Part shown: one piece after another, positions 12,190 through 24,560 of the stretch
How the letters are laid out: each line of letters opens with the position of its first letter
Position numbering within the stretch: position 1 is the stretch's first letter
Assembly (NCBI RefSeq): GCF_020379485.1
Contig: NC_063442.1
Location: forward strand, 11,557,509-11,621,508
From: Brassica napus
Taxonomy: Eukaryota; Streptophyta; Magnoliopsida; Brassicales; Brassicaceae
Length of the DNA stretch: 64,000 nt
Direction: 5' to 3'
Translations under genes and position numbers: made by a program
The notes under the pieces: generated by a model
Database searches by the model: none
The model's input: only the letters and a program-made list of their open reading frames with translations
What the model was told of the DNA's origin: nothing

Positions 12190-15148
12190 TTATTCAGGGA
12201 GGTTTCCAGGTTGCCTAACGTAACTAGACTGTCTTTGCAGAGCTGGAGATGGACTGACACAAGAGAAGAGAGATGCTGAAGCTTGCTTCTGTTTTGTATG
12301 CTTCTTTAACTTTACACCGAACAAGAACGACCGTAACGGAATCCTCGTCCTTCCACTCGACGAGCTCTTGCTCGGAGTTGTTCTTGCTTCCGTTGCACTT
12401 GAGATCCCAATATCCTCTTCCAGTTTACCAAGAATCTTCTCAACGTCAGTCTTCAACGTTCTCACACGATCAAGGCCCGATTGTAGTTGACTTGACACCC
12501 TTTTGTTCTCCTGTTTCATGTTGAGTATCTCTCCATGGAACTTTGCAGCTTGGTAACCACTTATCTCTGAGTCACTTATTTTACCACCTCCAGAATGAGA
12601 CGTGACTCTTGCGACTTCTTCTTGGATATTAGCTAGCGATGTATACCTTCCCTGGAGTTCGTCTTTAAGAACCGCGCTGTTCTCTAGCCATAGCTGCAGC
12701 TCTGTTCGAATCTCTCTAAGGTGTCTATAGATAGGTTTTGCCTCTGATGCAGCTGCGTGCTTACTACTGCTACCACTTCTTGAAGATTCCTGCTGTTGCT
12801 TGCTTTCGATTCTCAGCTTCGACAGCTCTGATTTCAGATCCTGAAATGTTGTCTGGTACTTCTGTATCTGATGTACCGATGTGCTAAACCTTAACCAGAA
12901 CTCTAGATTCTCTTCCAGGACCGCGTCTATATCTGCACGCACTTTGTCTTCCACCGTTGGAATCTTTGTTCTCGGGCTATCATCAACGTCTGCAAATTTC
13001 ACTCTAACCTCACTTGACTTAGTCCTTGCTGGTGTTCTCTTCACCTCTCCTGCTTGATGATGCGGCGTAGTGGAAACCGAAAAGTTAGAAGTTGGTGAGA
13101 TGCTCACACTCTCATGCTGTTGTCCTTGATCATGTTCCAGCTGGCTGTTTCCTTCTACATGATGTGGAGAAGGAGAATCTTTCCCTGGCGTGTCGTGCTT
13201 TTGACGTAAAGCTTGAATCTCTACGTCTTTGTAAGCAACAGCATCCTTGAGTTCTCTCAACTGTAATGCAAGCTCGAAGAACCCTTCTCGGTTCTTCTTC
13301 TCTACGTCGCCTAGCTTTCTCTTTACTTCTCTGTAGTCTCTTAGTACTGATGTGTATTCGTCTAACAGAACCTTCTCTCTGTCCTCCATGCCATCTGGTA
13401 ACATCTGTCTCCAGTTTGGTGTATCTTCGTCTTCGTATTCTGTTACCAAATCTTCTCCTTCTGTTCCGAAACAAGTGCTTGCTGTTTCTGACAAGGCAAA
13501 TGAATCTTTAGTCTCAGGTTTCTCTTCTTCATTGTCTTCGTTCTCAGTAACTTCAGTGGGATCTTTCTTCCTTTCTGTCTCTTCCTTTGAGATGGACTTT
13601 AGATCATCTTCTGATCCTGAAACAACTGGCTGTTCTTGGAAGGTTCTGGCTCCTTCGACATCTTCGTCCATCTTGACATCTTGTAACTTGCCAGATAAAT
13701 CATCAGCAGTCCAGTTAGCTTCTTTGAACTGTTTCTGTAGACTCTTGTTCTGATCTTCCACCTTTTGGAACAGCTTTCTAACTTTACTCAGCTCGTCTTC
13801 AAGAATGGTTATCCTCTGTTTCATATCAGCGGAATCCGAAACAAGAGCCGCCTTGTCCTCCTCTAGACCGCGGATATGTTCATGTAACCCATCTGTCTCT
13901 GATCTTAATGTCTTCACCAATGCAGTGTGAGAACAAGCATCAGTCTCCAATGAAACAACTCTATGCACAAGATCATCAATCTTCTCCACAAGTTTCACAA
14001 CAGTGAGATTCTCATTTGAATCTTCCCTCTCAGCTTCAAGTTCTTGAACCACATCAGCTTCAAGTTCTTGAACTACATCAGCTACTTCTTGTTCTGTCTC
14101 AATAAGCTCATCATGATTCTCACTTTCCGGTTTCTCAAATTTGTTCCTCAATGCATCAAACTTCTCTTTGGCAATAGTGATTCTTCCCTTCTCAATCTCC
14201 GCTTCTTCAACAGATTGCTTCTGTTTCTCCTCAAGCTTAGCTATTGTGTCTTTACAAGAACTCAAAGCCGTGCTCGCCATCAACGTCCTAGCTTCACTAT
14301 CATCAATCGCAGCACCAAGACCAAACTCGTCTTGCAAGTTACAAACCCTCTTCTGCATCTCAGCCACTTCATTCTCCAAATCCCAATACCTCTCATAAGA
14401 CTCTTCATATGAGCTCCTCACAAACTCTTTCTCCGTCTGCAACGCCAAGATCCCTTTCTGAAGGTTATCAATCTCCTCCAAGCCCTCTTCCTTACTCAAT
14501 CCAGAACTAACAACCGCTGCTTCACGCTTGATGAAAGCAGAAGGACCAGCTGGTCCTTTTCTTGACAACATCATAGATTGGCCTTTGAACTCTTTCTTTG
14601 GAATGTCCGGGACTTCAGGTATGTTGCTTCCCTTGGGAATGAGATGAAGATGAGGTTTCCTTGGATTCCCTTTGTAATCTTCATTTTCATCATCATCATC
14701 ATCCGAAGGGAACTGAACATGTTCAGGGAATGCTGTGGCGATTGTGCGGTTTGCACTTTGAAGCTCTTTTGATAGATGATCGTAGCGTTCAGCTAATGCA
14801 CGGTATGATCGAAAGGCCTCCTCAACGAAATTGACAATCTCTGGCCTTTTACGGTAATACATCTCAGCTCTTTTGGCAAAAGTGTCTCCATCTTCATCTA
14901 TGATCTTAAGAGTATACTCTACTTTCTCTTCCATATCTAAAACAACAAGATAGTTCTTTTGTTTAGCCATTTTTATTGGATTAAGCAAATGGAACATGAG
15001 GATCAAGAACATTATTATTAGGTGAAATGTGAATCAAGAAACAATGGAACGTACCTTGAAGATTGTGTTCGAGCCATTTGGACTGCTTTGTGCGAATGTG
15101 GCTGGCCCACCACCATGAATACGCATTGCTCGCTGCTCTCTGCAACAT
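12190..15148 (-). CDS. NET2A: NETWORKED 2-type actin-binding protein (NAB/KIP1-like domain)
   Basis: Two exons encode 946 residues: exon 1 at 15148-15055 and exon 2 at 14936-12190. Exon 1 starts MLQRAASNAYSWWWASHIRT, the tryptophan-rich start of the plant-specific NET actin-binding domain. Exon 2 continues it with DMEEKVEYTLKIIDEDGDTF and the YYRKRPE motif. The ATG inside the longer exon 2 reading frame (near 15012) is not the start, because it lies in the intron. The rest is mostly long acidic coiled coil, with a basic, Ser-rich tail around RIPLRSFLFGVKLKKHTK. NET2 proteins tie actin filaments to the plasma membrane, mainly in pollen. The match to NET2A (Arabidopsis EMB1674 locus) rests on order beside the SANT gene and on sequence type. 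No break is seen. Confidence 0.92.
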
Positions 15149-15420
15149 GTTTTTGTCCTAAAGAAGAAGGAGAGGAAGGCTCAAACATGACCGATTCATC
15201 AATGTGTATAAAATCTAGAACTACAAACTTTCAGGATCAGACAAAGAAGTAGTCTTTGTCCGGGACATGTCCGAGTATTTTGGTGGGATCCTTTGATTAA
15301 GCTCATTTTTAGGATGTTTCCTTTGACAAACAACAAACAAGATGAGACCAATTAAAAAAAAACCGGTTTTTTTAAAAAAAATCTCAAGTGCTCTCTTCTG
15401 ATTTCCTTTCAATGTGATTA

Positions 15421-16378
15421 TCTATATTATTAATATTACAGTACTTTTTAGTACTGTTTAGAAACATGTATAACAGTATTAATGAGAACTGTTTGGAACA
15501 TGGATAACGATATAAAAAAATAGTGTCATTTTAATAATTTAATTAGTATAATTACATTAATTGTATTTGCATATTTCACTCAATTTAATAATTTCATTAA
15601 AAAAAATTTACCTTAATAATACATCACATCATTAATTATATTACCATAATAATAATAATAATAGTACAAATTTTTATTTATTAGTTAATCAACGCAATTA
15701 TAAAATCAAAAATGTAAAATAACTAGATTTTGCATATGGTTAAACGTTCGGTTCAGTTTGTTTTACTAAAAGTTTTTTTATTTATTTTAGTTTCAATCGA
15801 TAGAAATTACATAGTCAAAAACATAATTCAAAGACATGTTTTGTGAATAAAATAATAACTTAAATCAAAATAATAAAAATGTATTACATTTACTGTTACT
15901 CAATTTTGTCACTCTATATAATTGTTTTACTAAATAAAAAACTCTTTTTATTTCACTTACTTTAACCAAACATATAGAAAGAGTTCTTTTTATTAGTTTA
16001 TAAAATCAGTTAGGCATGAACATTGACTATCTATTTAGGTATGAATTGTTTTTTTCGGGTATAATTTTTTTTTTTTTGAAATTAGGACCCGTTTGAATAT
16101 TATAAATTTATGTGGGTTTTGAGTTGGGTCTTTCTGGGTATGGATGAGTTCGGTTCTGATGTATAGGAACCTAAAAATATCTAAATAACAAATGTATTTG
16201 AAACGGGTTCGGATATTTGTACAAAAAATAATCATATTACCATATTCGGTCCAGGTTTTTTAAATACAATTAATTATATTAGGACTTATTTAAAATATAT
16301 AACATTAATTATGAAAAAATATCAATGTATAAAATATATAAGAACCAATACTCGTGCGATATACGAGTCAATCTCTAG
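15421..16378 (+). mobile_element. Non-autonomous Helitron (plus orientation)
   Basis: The left end is TCTATATTATTAATATTACA, preceded by A (15420). The right end is CTAG (16375-16378), followed by T (16379). Six bases inside the CTAG end is a hairpin with ACTCGT and ACGAGT arms (16350-16368). These are the expected Helitron features: 5' TC, subterminal hairpin, CTRR end, insertion between A and T, no target duplication. No coding sequence is present. The interior near 16040-16260 carries CGGGTT/GAACC motifs like the repeats at 35.2 and 63.6 kb. Confidence 0.7.
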
Positions 16379-16828
16379 TTATTTATTAACCTCAACACTA
16401 GGAACAAAATTTTACCTCAACAAAATAATAGAAATAATTATTAGCTTTAGAAAACGTGGTCTATCAAAAAGAGAGTTTTAAACACATTGGCTTACGACAA
16501 AGAAATTTAAAAAGAAAAGAAACAACAAAAAACAACTAAAACAATCTCCATCAGATTTTTTGTGTGTTTTATGTTTTTCTGTATAATACAATACTACTCC
16601 TACTAAGTAGGGGAAAATAAAATTTAACTTATTATGTTGAAATAGTGTGTTTTGCTATTTAGATAGCATTCAAACATAAATCACAAGAAGTATTATTATA
16701 TGTTACCATCATGACTTTTATTTATCTTAATCAGAATAAAAATAGAGAAATTTGCCAAAATGTAACAAAAATTCAACATGTTTGTCTCTTTAATATAAAA
16801 CCAATCTATTTTTGTCCCTTTAGTATAA
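16379..16828. other. Intergenic gap between two Helitrons
   Basis: AT-rich, with no open frame or RNA gene. The stretch near 16740-16828 resembles the end of a small transposon, but I could not find its partner end. Confidence 0.4.
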
Positions 16829-19800
16829 CTAGGTGATTTTCCCGTGCTTATGCATGAATATAAATATATTATAATAATTAATTGTTATTTATTTTAATTT
16901 TAAAATAATTTATATTTGTATACATAACTTATATTAATAATATTATATTACTTTAATTTAATTAGACATATGATTTTAGATATGTTATATACAGTCGGTT
17001 TTATTATTTTTTTACAGTCGATTTAGTTATCATTTGAATATATTTGATTGCACTATTTCTCTGAATTCAACTATAATTTTTTTTTATTTTAAATATATTA
17101 AAATTATGATTAATTTTCGTATTTGCATTTAAATTGGTAACTTAAGATATATTATGTTTAGAATGAAATATAAAATAAACTAAAGTGGCTGATTCCAAAT
17201 TACATAAATTAACATAACGATAATATTCTATAAGCTCATGGATATATATAAATTTTACAAAATAACTAAATAATGAAAGTTCGTTAATATTTTATTTTTA
17301 TATGTTTCATCCTATAATTTCCATTTATAAAATAAATTATTATTGTAAAGTTATATATTATTATTGTAGTTAAATTAATGGTTTTAGATATATTATTGTA
17401 GTTACATATTTTCTTTTTCAAATTCAAGCTGAAATATAATTATTTTTATTATAATTAAGTAAAATCAAATTAATTTTATTTATTGTTTAAATGTGCATGT
17501 AGTTTTATAATATTTATCAAATTATATGTTGATTTTTTAGAAAAAAAAATATCATAAAATAAAGAGATGATCAATATGAAGTTACATACATAACTAACTA
17601 ACTAATACATTTTGCTCTGAAACTGAAACTCATTTGGAGTCTCTTCACTCAACCTACTTCACTGTGGGTGAGCTGGGTTAAGCATTATTTGCTCAAATAT
17701 AATTCATTCTGGGATGTAAGAGATGACACAAAGGGATCTTGGATATGGAGGAAGTTACTCAAATTGAGAGATGTGGCTTATGAATTTTTGAGGTTTGATA
17801 TCCAAGATGGCAACAACTGTCACTTTTGGTTTGATGATTGGTTGGGGCAAGGGAAGCTGATCGACATCACAGGTCCTACAGGCACTACTTATTTGGGCAT
17901 TAGGAGACACGCTAAGGTTAGCGATGCTGTTACATTGGAAGAGTGGAGCATACGAGGAAGTAGAAGCCGTAGGTTCCACGAGCTGAGAAATAGTATCTTA
18001 CAAAGAGAACCTCCGCAACCAGAGAACGGCAAGGACATAGTATTGTGGAAGCATGGGAGTGATGATTACAGAGATCATTACTCTGCGGCTAGTACGTGGG
18101 AGCAAGTGAGGTCTAGGAGGCCTACAGTCGAGTGGAGTCGAGTAATCTGGTTCACACAAGGGGTCCCACGATTCTCATTCATAACTTGGCTAGCAGTGAA
18201 GAATAGACTATCAACTGGTGATCGTATGAGACAATGGGGAATGGTACAGAGTTGTGAACTTTGTGGAGAGAGAGATGAAACGCGTGATCATTTGTTCTTC
18301 GCATGTCCTTATTCCTACACAGTGTGGGAGAGTCTGGCTAGGAGACTTATTGGCATCAGCATCAATCCGGATTGGCAATGGACACTGCATCGCATACAAA
18401 GAATGAGTCAAGGGAAAGCTGATACTGTTTTGGTGAAGCTTTTGTTGCAGACCACAATTTACCACATTTGGAGAGAAAGGAATGGGAGGCGTCATCAGCA
18501 AAGCAGAGTCACCACTGATCATATGCGTCGGCGCATTGATAAGGCAGTGAGAAACAGAATCTCATCACTCAAATACAGGTTCGATCACAAATATGGAGGA
18601 TTACTCAGCCGTTGGTTCCAGCTTAGTATGTGAAGAAGCACTGGTTCATACATAAAGATAGTAGAGTAGTCATACTTATGTAAATAACATTCTTTGCTTG
18701 ATCAATAAATTTGATATTTCATCAAAAAAAAAAAACTAATACATTTTTTGAAGCTCATGAACACATATCAATATTTACAATAATTAAAATATTTTATAAA
18801 TTCTAAATAATTCTATGCCTTATATTTATTAAATGGTTAACTGAAATTTATTTTAAATAATTTTAAAATTTGATAATTCAGATTTGCTTTGATATTTTAA
18901 TTATAGTCATATTAAGTTCCACAAACATAAAAACATAAAATTTAAAAGCAAATTAAATATTATGAAAACAAATAATTTTAATAATGATAAAATATAATAT
19001 ACCTACCTTGTTAAAGTATATAGTGTCATGTTATTTTAAATTATTTTATCAAAAGATGTTTCATGTTAATTATTTTTTTTATTTTTTTAATGTCTCTTAA
19101 AAATAACCAGTTTAAAAAAATTGTGTGATTGTATTTTAAAAATCATATTACATAACTAAAATATAATTTATAGATTTTTTTTGCTTTAATTGAAAAATAT
19201 TAATTCAACTAAATATATGAAAAATAAATAAAGCATTTCAGTAAATACTAATTATAAATTATTTTTAGTCAATTAGACATATATCAGTTTATGTTACTTA
19301 ATTATGTTATGTAATCATCTAAGAAAATAGATAGATATATAAAAATTATTTCTATTACTTTGAAAATATATTTTTTGTACTGTTTAAAATTATGTTTTAA
19401 AAGAAATAATATTTTTTCTAATATCAAGATTATGTGTTTGAATGTTGTTTTATGAAATCACATTATATGCAAATATATATTTTCATCTAAGAAAATATAG
19501 ATATAAAGAAATATTTTATACTTCAAAAGTATATTTTATGTTATTTAAAAAATAAATGGAATATTTCTACTTTGTGAACTTTAATTTTTAATGAAATCAT
19601 ATTATATACATATATTTTCGTTTTTAAATTTTTTTTTAAAAATTTATAAATGTTTCCTTTTTTATTATTTATTTGGAAAATATTAAAAAGGAAACCTAAT
19701 AAAAAATTTAATAATAGTATTTAATTGTAATATTTTTAGTTCATTAACGGTATCAGTGTAATCAATCATCGTGAGAATTAACATAAGTGCAACACATAAG

Positions 19801-19830
19801 AAACTGACTTCTCAAATAATATTATAGAGA
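16829..19830 (-). mobile_element. Non-autonomous Helitron (minus orientation) interrupted by a LINE
   Basis: Read on the minus strand, the element starts TCTCTATAATATTATTTGAG at 19830, with A before it. It ends with an imperfect CCGTGC/GCATG hairpin and CTAG at 16832-16829, followed by T. The interior is AT-rich and non-coding. Removing the LINE and its duplicated target (17614-18747) leaves about 1.87 kb. The 3' hairpin has a mismatch, suggesting an older copy than the neighbours. Confidence 0.65.
17614..18734 (+). mobile_element. 5'-truncated LINE with open C-terminal reverse-transcriptase frame
   Basis: The reading frame is open from the insertion edge (17614) to the stop at 18633, with no internal break. 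The protein starts ALKLKLIWSLFTQPTSLWVS and contains the zinc-binding C-terminal module of plant LINE reverse transcriptases: CELCGERDETRDHLFFACPY near 18258-18318. It ends with the IWRERNGRRHQQS region. The 3' tail ends in poly(A) at 18724-18734. Flanking direct repeats of 14 bases, aactaatacatttt, lie at 17600-17613 and 18734-18747, with the first base shared with the poly(A). The polymerase active-site region is missing, so it cannot move itself. The intact frame suggests a fairly recent insertion. Confidence 0.9.
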
Positions 19831-19984
19831 TTTGTTTTCTAAAAACTCAATTTAACCATTGATTTTAACTTTAAAAAGTAATTTATGTATTGCTAAAAAA
19901 AACTAATTTATGTATATAAAACTTATTCAAAAACTAATTTAAAAACAAAAGTAATTAGAAACTAAAAAAAAATCTCCAAATCCC

Positions 19985-20345
19985 AGTGTTTTTAAAACCG
20001 GACCGGAAGCTGAACCGAAATTGTTTTTGGTCACCGTTCAATATGGTTCGACCGGATCAAACCTGGTTCAATAAGTTGGTTTAATATATTTTAGTATGTA
20101 AATTTTAAATTAATATTATTAAATATAATACATATTTAAAATATAAATAAATTTTAAACATAAAACATTATAAATATAACCTAGTTTTATGTTTAATAGA
20201 TTGTTTATAGATTTTTGATAGTTTTTGTGGCTTTTATCGGTTTAATAAGTTTGAAATCCAATCCATCTATGTGGTCGGTTCATGGTCGAACCAACTACTA
20301 GACCCAACCTGACTATATAACCGGTTCATGGTCGAATCCGGTCCA
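19985..20345. repeat. CCGG-rich MITE fragment
   Basis: It begins gtttttaaaaccggaccgg and ends with ccggttcatggtcgaatcc-type sequence. Its start resembles both ends of the MITE at 21018-21507. The right inverted end is not clear, so I take it as a truncated or diverged relative. Confidence 0.45.
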
Positions 20346-20427
20346 ACTCTCTCTACGCCAAACTGGCCATAATCGAATCTTTGGCTAAAATCCCTTCTTC
20401 TCCCTCCGACACTGGTCTCACATGAAG

Positions 20428-20845
20428 GTAAACTCGACATTGTTCCTTCCTATTTCTTCTTTGTTTTCGGTTTCGTTCTTTGTTTCTATGGAGTAATCTG
20501 AAGCTTTACCTTCTCTATTGGTTTCTATGGAGTAATCGACAAGCTCGCACATGCCAGTAGATGTGAAAGCTCAATTGTCTTCAGTTGCTAATTCTCTTTC
20601 AGGTGATCAGAACTCTGATCTAGTCTCTCGGAGAAGGTAAACTCGACATTGTTCCTTCCTATTTCTTCTTTGTTTTCGGTTTCGTTCTTTGTTTCTATGG
20701 AGTAATCTGAAGCTTTACCTTCTCTATCGGTTTCTATGGAGTAATCGACAAGCTCGCACATGCCAGTAGATGTGAAAGCTCAATTGTCTTCAGTTGCTAA
20801 TTCTCTTTCAGGTGATCAGAACTCTGATCTAGTCTCTCGGAGAAG
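20428..20845 (+). repeat. Tandem duplication, 209 bp unit, two copies
   Basis: The sequence beginning gtaaactcgacattgttcc at 20428 recurs at 20637 nearly unchanged. Each copy holds an intron-like CT-rich part and the same MAP1A-like exon (20552-20634 and 20761-20843). The near identity suggests a recent duplication. Confidence 0.85.
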
Positions 20846-22046
20846 GAAAGGGCAGGCTAGAACACGTAAGCTTCCTCACTTTAATTTAACTAGGTTTGTA
20901 ATCAAGAGTCTTTGTGTTCTTGAATTGTTGATTAGTTATTGCATATGCTGTTACTTCTTTTTTATTTGGATTATTCTTATTTCTTCTTATGTAGTGTAGG
21001 CCCCTAAATCAATACCCAATGTTTTGAAAAGCGGACCGTACATTTACTCAGCATTGTAGATGGGTCAATAGTTGGATCGGTCCAACCGTTTCAACAAGGT
21101 TTTTAAATTTAAATTTTATTTTAGATCAAGTAACTATATATATATATATATATGATTATAAAATTATGTTTTATAAACTTTTATATCATTGTTAGAATCT
21201 AAAAATGATATGAAATCAAATGAAAACTTTTAAAATAATATAAAATATAATAAAAATAATTTATTTAGATAGATATTTAAAAACAATATGATTTTTATGA
21301 AATCTTTTTAAAATTTGCAGTTTTTAATATTTTTACTTGAATTTGAGAAAACCGAATTCAAATATTGAACCGGGTCACCGGTTTTATAGGGTTTTTCCGG
21401 TTTTTGAACAGGTTTGCAGGTTTAACTCAAATCCATTTTTTAGTACAACCTGTAACCGGTTAGAAGACCGAGTCACAGGTCGGTCCGGTCCGGTTTTCAA
21501 AACACCGTCAATACCCCATATCTACCAAGCATTTTATGCCTGTTCAGATTGATAACCTGTCTGGGGCTATTGATGTAAGTCCCTGTCACTCTGTTACTAG
21601 CAATGTTGAACACGGCTCAACTCATTTTTTGATAATGGAATCGTCCTTTAGTTGAGAATGGCTTAGTGTTGACAATTTTACATGAGCTGTTAATGTTATG
21701 TAACAATTCGATTGCCTGTCAATGACTTTGTAGCTTTAACTATCCCCTGTTATATGCTTCTAACAAATTTTCTTCCACGACTTTCACATCTAGGGGACTC
21801 CCACAATCGAACCAAATAGTGAGCTCCAAAATACTGTTGAGTTTAGTGATGCTTTCATACATTTAGCTTATGCTTAATCAGTCTCTTGAATGAGCTATTG
21901 TTTCAAATATTGTATGTCCTTGGCTGAATTTTTTTTGTTTCATTTGATACTCATCTTTATTTCTACAACTAGCAAGGTTTTATACTTGCATTGTAGATAA
22001 AAACGCCTGAGCAAATTAAGAAAATGCGTGAGACTTGTAAAGTTGT
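20530..22046 (+). pseudogene. Methionine aminopeptidase 1A pseudogene, N-terminal exons only
   Basis: Exon pieces match the N-terminal half of plant cytosolic MAP1A in order. VKAQLSS...GDQNSDL is present twice through the tandem duplication. Next come KGQARTRKLPHF (20848-20883), NQYPISTKHFMPVQIDN (split by a MITE at 21018-21507), GTPTIEPNSELQNTVE (21794-21841) and IKTPEQIKKMRETCK (about 22000-22046). The zinc-finger start and the whole catalytic domain are absent, and similarity stops after RETCK. Intron-like sequence separates the pieces, so this is a DNA-level fragment copy and not a processed pseudogene, probably carried by a transposon. Recognition is from memory of the family sequence. 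MAP1A removes the initiator methionine in the cytosol; this copy cannot. Confidence 0.75.
21018..21507. mobile_element. MITE with 9-bp target duplication (Mutator-like)
   Basis: The ends are inverted copies: aatgttttgaaaagcggacc at the left, and cggtgttttgaaaaccggac when the right end is reverse-complemented. The 9 bases tcaataccc occur directly outside both ends (21009-21017 and 21508-21516). Deleting the element and one copy restores an exon reading NQYPISTK, so the duplication is real. No coding sequence. A 9-bp duplication fits Mutator-like transposases. Confidence 0.85.
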
Positions 22047-24560
22047 ATTATTTGGATGCCACGAAGATAAGTGTTGGCGAGGCTTCCTTCATCACCAGAC
22101 GTACACCCTTAGCTTAAAAAGTGATCTAAGTGTATGGTTTTATTTGTTTTACTCTTTGTCATCTTTTTGGGGTCAATAGGCATTGAAGACCATTTGTTGT
22201 TGTTACCTTTTTGTCATTGTTTATGTAACTTGATTTAACAAGAATGCTTAATTTGATTGTTTTAGATGTTGGTGTATGGGAATGAGAATGATTATGTTGA
22301 TGAATTTCTTCTTATTCTTTTTTGGTTTTTACAATGAGATCCGCATATGTAATGGATTTTGAAACAAACCCCTAAACGAATACCATAACAGCTAAGCAAA
22401 CCCTAAACGAGATCCTAAACAAGACCCTAAAACAAGTCCATAAATCATGGTGTCAGCATCATAATCATCCCTATCAACTTCCACTTGTTTCATCTTTTCT
22501 TTCTTCTTCTTGCTCTGCATCTCAGCAAACATATTACTTGATTTGTCACCATTGTTACAAAACCATTCTCTTTAAATATTCTAAGGTAGAGCTCAATTCC
22601 AATAACAATAACATATCCCCTTTGTCATCAGCGGGAAAAATCCATCCCGTTGTTGCACCTAATTCCATACACCACATGTAGTATAGATATGAATCATAGA
22701 AGAAGAGTTTGTGAAAATCACAAGAAAAACTATGGAGAAATCATTGTTTGATGAAGAATAAAAGGTTAAATCGATTTTTTTGATTTTTTTACAAGGAAAT
22801 CGCCTCTGCACGTTGTAGGAAAGTTAGAAGATTACAAAAAAAAAAATTGGACTATTGTCATAACTGAACTTCCAAAATTTTCAGAAATCAGGTTTTCTTA
22901 TATGTATAATGTACCTTTTACATTGCGTAGAAATCAGACAACAATTCCATAAGCAGATTCTACTATATGTAGCCTTTTGAATTGTGTCAAGATTTCATAT
23001 TCCTATAATTATAGAATCGCTCATAAAAGTAGAAGTTGCATTCCAGGACAAATGTAGCTACATTTACAATGCGTAGACGTTGCATTCTTCATATTTAGAA
23101 TTTTATTTAAAAGTAGAATATTGGTTCTAGAAAAAGTATATTAACTTGTTTAATCTAGAATTCAATTTCTACCATGCCATTTTTCATAGAAGAAGAAATC
23201 TATTTTCTGTAGAACATAATTTTAAAAAAATATTTCAACAAGTGTTTTCAACCCAAAAAAATACCAGATTGTGTATATGGGTATTTAATCAATTGTTTCT
23301 ATTTTTAATAATTTTTTTATTCATAAAACTATTTATTTCATTAAGTTTTAAAAATAGAAAGGGTAAAAAAGGACAAAAAGGGACAAAAATGTTTTACACC
23401 AAAGGGAAAAGGAGGCTGGATTTTTGTTTTGGCAAATTTCCCATAAAATAAATAAATATCAATATGAAGCAAACCAAACAAAATATGATGCTTCTTTATG
23501 TTAAAAGAGTTAGTTACAACATTTATACATGTAATTCCATTTTTGCTGATAGTAGTTTTGGATAGTGTTAGATTTTCTTCTCTTTCCACATATTTTGAAA
23601 TTTGTATCAGTCAATCACAATTTATTTGCTATGAAATACAATTTCGTTAAGCATGCAAAGCCAAAAAAAAAAACAATAGAGATTTTTGAAGAATAACATA
23701 AAAAAACAATTTCATATTTTCGTTGTTGAAAAGAGAAATTCTATATATAAATTATAATTTGAGCGTTGAAGAGTTTTTCCCTTTATATAGTTTTTCCCCG
23801 TGTTCACAATTGAAATCAAATAATTTTAATAAACAAAATCATATATTTTATTTGTTGGTGCAAAACTTTGTACTCATAAAATTTTATGATTTTTTTTTAT
23901 TTTGCATCGGTAAAAAATCTAAATAAGGAAACGAAGAAAATGATAGAAAGAGAGAAAATCAAGAGAGAGAAAATCAAATAGAATGTAAAAATTAATAGAT
24001 TGAAAGTTATATGGAAGAAGATAAAACAAGTTTAATTATGGTGGTTATCTTTGAACGTGGTGTTGATAGTTTTTTGATGGTGTGGGTGATTGGAGAAAAA
24101 GATTTTTGTTATATATTAGTATTTTAGAAAATTTAGAATCAAAAATATATTTTCTTTTTTATTGATTTTAATTTTTTTTTGAAACATATTCCATGTGTCA
24201 GGATTTGATTTTGTGAAGTGACTTGTGATTTAGTATATAAAGTATTATATTAATTTATCTTAACATCAAAATAATATTTTACTACATAATGTGCATAGCT
24301 TGAATGAAACCTATTATATTTTGAAAATTTTAAATGAACGGATTTTTAGTGAATTGAATGTTTGTTAACTTATTTTTATGGATTTATTTTTAGCTAAGAT
24401 TTTTTATGTTTCATACCAAATCAAATCAAATTAGTCAGAACTGAAATAAACTCAAACCAATCCAAAGTTAGTTCAAGGGAGATTGGTTGGAGTTTTATAA
24501 AACTCTTATTAACCAAACTGAACCAAACTCAACCACACAAATTCACCAAAGAGAGGAGAG
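22047..24560. other. AT-rich intergenic region, no gene recognised
   Basis: Possible open stretches near 23146-23451 and 23723-23926 are low-complexity AT sequence without family features. Related short segments containing attgcgtagaaatcag-type motifs recur around 22900-23080, suggesting remnants of an unrecognised DNA transposon. Confidence 0.4.

Noticed and set aside
12273..14772. Plus-strand and alternative-frame open stretches across the NET2A exon
   Set aside because: They are shadows of the long coiled-coil exon on the minus strand; none has splice logic or family features.
14949..15012. N-terminal extension of the NET2A exon 2 frame (MFLILMFHLLNP)
   Set aside because: It lies in the intron; the acceptor at 14937-14938 joins exon 1, which carries the conserved start of the NAB domain.
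22370..22445. Repeated ccctaaac-type words as interstitial telomere sequence
   Set aside because: Spacing is irregular (actaagca/aacgagat between copies) and there is no run of exact taaaccc units.
23146..23926. Open frames rich in Phe/Lys/Asn near 23.1-23.9 kb
   Set aside because: Composition is that of AT-rich non-coding DNA; no domain, no splice pattern.
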